A program made the translations under genes and the position numbers. From Pseudomonadota bacterium (lineage in GTDB: Bacteria > Pseudomonadota > Alphaproteobacteria > Reyranellales > Reyranellaceae): a stretch of DNA of 36,490 nucleotides. Position 1 is the stretch's first letter; every line of letters begins with the position of its first letter. Below are positions 34,777 to 36,490 of this stretch, in pieces. The DNA is taken from positions 1-36,490 of the forward strand of contig JAEZIF010000046.1 of assembly GCA_023416135.1 (NCBI GenBank), in the 5' to 3' direction. The notes under the pieces are model-generated. The model made no database searches. It was not told the origin of the DNA and was given only the letters and a program-made list of their open reading frames with translations.

Positions 34777-35640
34777 ATGAGCGGCAAGCGCGTTTTGGGC
34801 ATTCTCGGGATGGTGGTGGGCGTCGCGCTTGGGTTCGCGGGTAGCGCCCTGGCGCAGCCGGTCATCGGTGTGCCGCACGACTGGCAGACGAACTTCCCGC
34901 CTGCCTTTACGCCGGTGATGGAGAAGGTCGAATCGCTGAACGGCCTGCTGCTGGTCATCATCACGCTGATCTGCATCTTCGTGCTGGTCCTGCTGGTCTA
35001 TGCGGTGTGGCGCTTCCATGCTTCGCGCAGCCCGGTGGCGACAACGACGACGCACAACACCGTGCTCGAGATCGCCTGGACGGTCGTGCCCATCCTCATC
35101 CTGGTGGTCATCGCCATTCCGTCGTTCCGTCTGCTGTACTACAGCGACAAGGCAGTCGACCCGGCCTTCACCATCAAGGTGACGGGCAACCAGTGGTACT
35201 GGACCTACAACTACCCCGACCAGGGCGACTTCACGGTCGAGAGCCGCATGCTGCCCGAGGCCGATCGCATCAAGCAGAAGCCCAGCATGCCTCGCCTGCT
35301 GGCGGTCGATGAGGAGATGGTGATCCCCAAGGGCACCACCGTCCGCGTGATCGGCACTGCCGTCGGCAACTCCATGCACGGCTGGACCGTTCCGGGCTTC
35401 GGCATCAAGAAGACGGTGATTCCCGGCCGCCTCAACGAGGGCTGGATCAACGTCAAGGAAGAGGGCTTCTACTTCGGCCAGTGCTCGCAGATCTGTGGTG
35501 ACAATCACACTTACATGCCGATCGCGGTGCGCGTGGTCTCTCAGGACGTCTTCGACAAGTGGGTGGAGCAGAAGAAGAAGGCGGCCGGCCTGTTGCCGAC
35601 GACCGACTTCGCATCCGCCACCACTCCCGCCACCCGCTAA
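34777..35640 (+). CDS. coxB: Cytochrome c oxidase subunit II
   Basis: Subunit II takes electrons from cytochrome c through the binuclear CuA centre. The 287-residue product has a signal peptide (MSGKRVLGILGMVVGVALGF, cleavage near ALA/QP), two transmembrane helices (about residues 58-82 and 100-122), the aromatic ramp GNQWYWTYNYPD and the CuA site, with His in NSMHGWTVPGFGIK and the GQCSQICGDNHTYMPI block (two Cys, His, Met). The usual Glu between the two cysteines (CSE-CG) is Gln here, so the Mg/Mn-binding side chain is changed. The start at ATG 34777 is clear. coxA follows after 24 bp. It is the first gene of an aa3-type oxidase operon. Confidence 0.96.
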   Translation: MSGKRVLGILGMVVGVALGFAGSALAQPVIGVPHDWQTNFPPAFTPVMEKVESLNGLLLVIITLICIFVLVLLVYAVWRFHASRSPVATTTTHNTVLEIAWTVVPILILVVIAIPSFRLLYYSDKAVDPAFTIKVTGNQWYWTYNYPDQGDFTVESRMLPEADRIKQKPSMPRLLAVDEEMVIPKGTTVRVIGTAVGNSMHGWTVPGFGIKKTVIPGRLNEGWINVKEEGFYFGQCSQICGDNHTYMPIAVRVVSQDVFDKWVEQKKKAAGLLPTTDFASATTPATR

Positions 35641-35664
35641 GCGCATCGCCGCAGGAGAAACAGA

Positions 35665-36490
35665 ATGGCCACCGCGCACGGCGCCGCCCACGACCATCAC
35701 GCCCACGACGACCATCACACGCCGACGGGCATCAAGCGCTGGCTGTACAGCACCAACCACAAGGACATCGGCACGATGTACCTTGTGTTCTCGATCTTCG
35801 CCGCCCTGATCGGCGCCACCTTCTCGGTGGTCATGCGTCTCGAACTGCTGCAGCCGGGCGTCCAGTACTTCAACGGGCCGGACGGCACGCCGAACGGCCA
35901 CCTGTGGAACACCGTCGTCACGGCGCACGGCCTGATCATGGTGTTCTTCGTCGTCATGCCGGCTCTCATCGGCGGGTTCGGCAACTGGTTCGTTCCGCTG
36001 ATGATCGGGGCGCCGGACATGGCCTTCCCGCGCATGAACAACATCAGCTTCTGGCTGCTGCCGCCGGCGTTCCTCCTGCTGCTGGCGTCGGCCGTCATCG
36101 GCGGCGGCGTCGGCACCGGCTGGACGATCTATCCGCCCCTGACCATAAGTCAGGGCGCAGGCATGGATCTCGCGATCTTCTCGCTGCACATCGCGGGCGC
36201 ATCGTCGATCCTGGGCGCCATCAACTTCATCACCACGATCTTCAACATGCGCGCGCCGGGCATGACGCTCCACCGCATGCCGCTGTTCGCCTGGTCGATC
36301 CTGGTGACGGCCTTCCTGCTGCTGCTGGCCCTGCCGGTCCTGGCCGGCGCCATCACCATGCTCCTGACCGACCGCAACTTCGGCACCTCGTTCTTCAAGC
36401 CCGAGGGCGGCGGCGACCCGACCCTGTTCCTGCACCTCTTCTGGTTCTTCGGCCATCCCGAGGTGTACATCATGATCCTGCCGGCCTTCG
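35665..36490 (+). CDS. coxA: Cytochrome c oxidase subunit I, N-terminal part (runs off the window)
   Basis: The first 275 codons of the catalytic heme-copper subunit. After a His-rich N-terminus (MATAHGAAHDHHAHDDHHTP) come RWLYSTNHKDIGTMYLVF (helix I) and the helix II heme a ligand in VVTAHGLIMVFFVVMPALIGGFGNWF. Further helices follow, and the helix VI segment LFWFFGHPEVYIMILP carries the His that ligates CuB and is cross-linked to Tyr (the HPEVY motif). The start is ATG 35665 with an AGGAGAAA ribosome site, 24 bp after coxB. The remainder, with the other CuB and heme ligands, is beyond the window. Confidence 0.97.
   Translation, partial: MATAHGAAHDHHAHDDHHTPTGIKRWLYSTNHKDIGTMYLVFSIFAALIGATFSVVMRLELLQPGVQYFNGPDGTPNGHLWNTVVTAHGLIMVFFVVMPALIGGFGNWFVPLMIGAPDMAFPRMNNISFWLLPPAFLLLLASAVIGGGVGTGWTIYPPLTISQGAGMDLAIFSLHIAGASSILGAINFITTIFNMRAPGMTLHRMPLFAWSILVTAFLLLLALPVLAGAITMLLTDRNFGTSFFKPEGGGDPTLFLHLFWFFGHPEVYIMILPAF

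Overview
The window is a GC-rich (codons mostly G/C-ended) alphaproteobacterial chromosome segment. The evidence is the yqeY-dnaG-rpoD order, carA-carB-greA, trxB followed by a LysR gene, the alphaproteobacterial EF-G-like paralogue, the Bug-type solute-binding protein, and coxB-coxA of an aa3-type oxidase. Gene content fits a Rhodospirillales/Hyphomicrobiales soil or water bacterium (Reyranella-like is a guess, not shown). No tRNA, rRNA, CRISPR array, prophage or complete insertion sequence is visible.

Layout. 1-3116 (minus): sigma-70 start, DNA primase and a YqeY protein. 3316-8318 (plus): carA, carB and greA, for carbamoyl phosphate synthesis and transcript cleavage. 8311-9743 (minus): a YciB-like membrane protein, an internally deleted NTF2-like pseudogene and an Lrp regulator. 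9919-11841 (plus): thioredoxin reductase and a LysR regulator. 11990-12077: a three-hairpin small RNA candidate ending in a strong terminator. 12218-13096: a DUF6492 protein. 13144-17889: an acyl-CoA cluster (class III CoA-transferase, acyl-CoA dehydrogenase, small GIY-YIG protein, crotonase, Bug solute receptor). 17973-20435 (minus): MsrP, an Mpo1-like membrane protein, a decayed thioredoxin-like copy and an intact thioredoxin-fold gene interrupted by one in-frame UGA. 20535-25970: EF-G-like GTPase and a large PAS histidine kinase. 25971-27330: a scarred interval with a barrel-protein fragment, a duplicated kinase 3' fragment, an 11-bp direct repeat pair and two orphan genes. 27378-28580: aspartate aminotransferase. 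28743-32032 (minus): the ATP-grasp / alpha-E / transglutaminase-like operon. 32144-34132: MDR oxidoreductase, NTF2-like protein, cyclophilin. 34777-end: coxB and the start of coxA.

The most interesting item is the gene at 20001-20435. Reading through the UGA at codon 41 gives a 144-residue exported thioredoxin-fold protein whose redox motif is U-G-G-C. The mRNA just after the UGA folds into a hairpin that matches the E. coli fdhF SECIS in register: bulged U17, four base pairs above it, and G23-U24 in the apical loop (numbered from the U of UGA). This points to a selenocysteine-containing periplasmic redox protein that ordinary gene callers would truncate to a short C-terminal piece. A decayed relative lies next to it, and a periplasmic methionine sulfoxide reductase gene lies two genes downstream.

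Other notable points are the small RNA with two CUCCC motifs, a transglutaminase-like protein whose catalytic Cys is Ala, and several gene remnants that record recent deletions and duplications.
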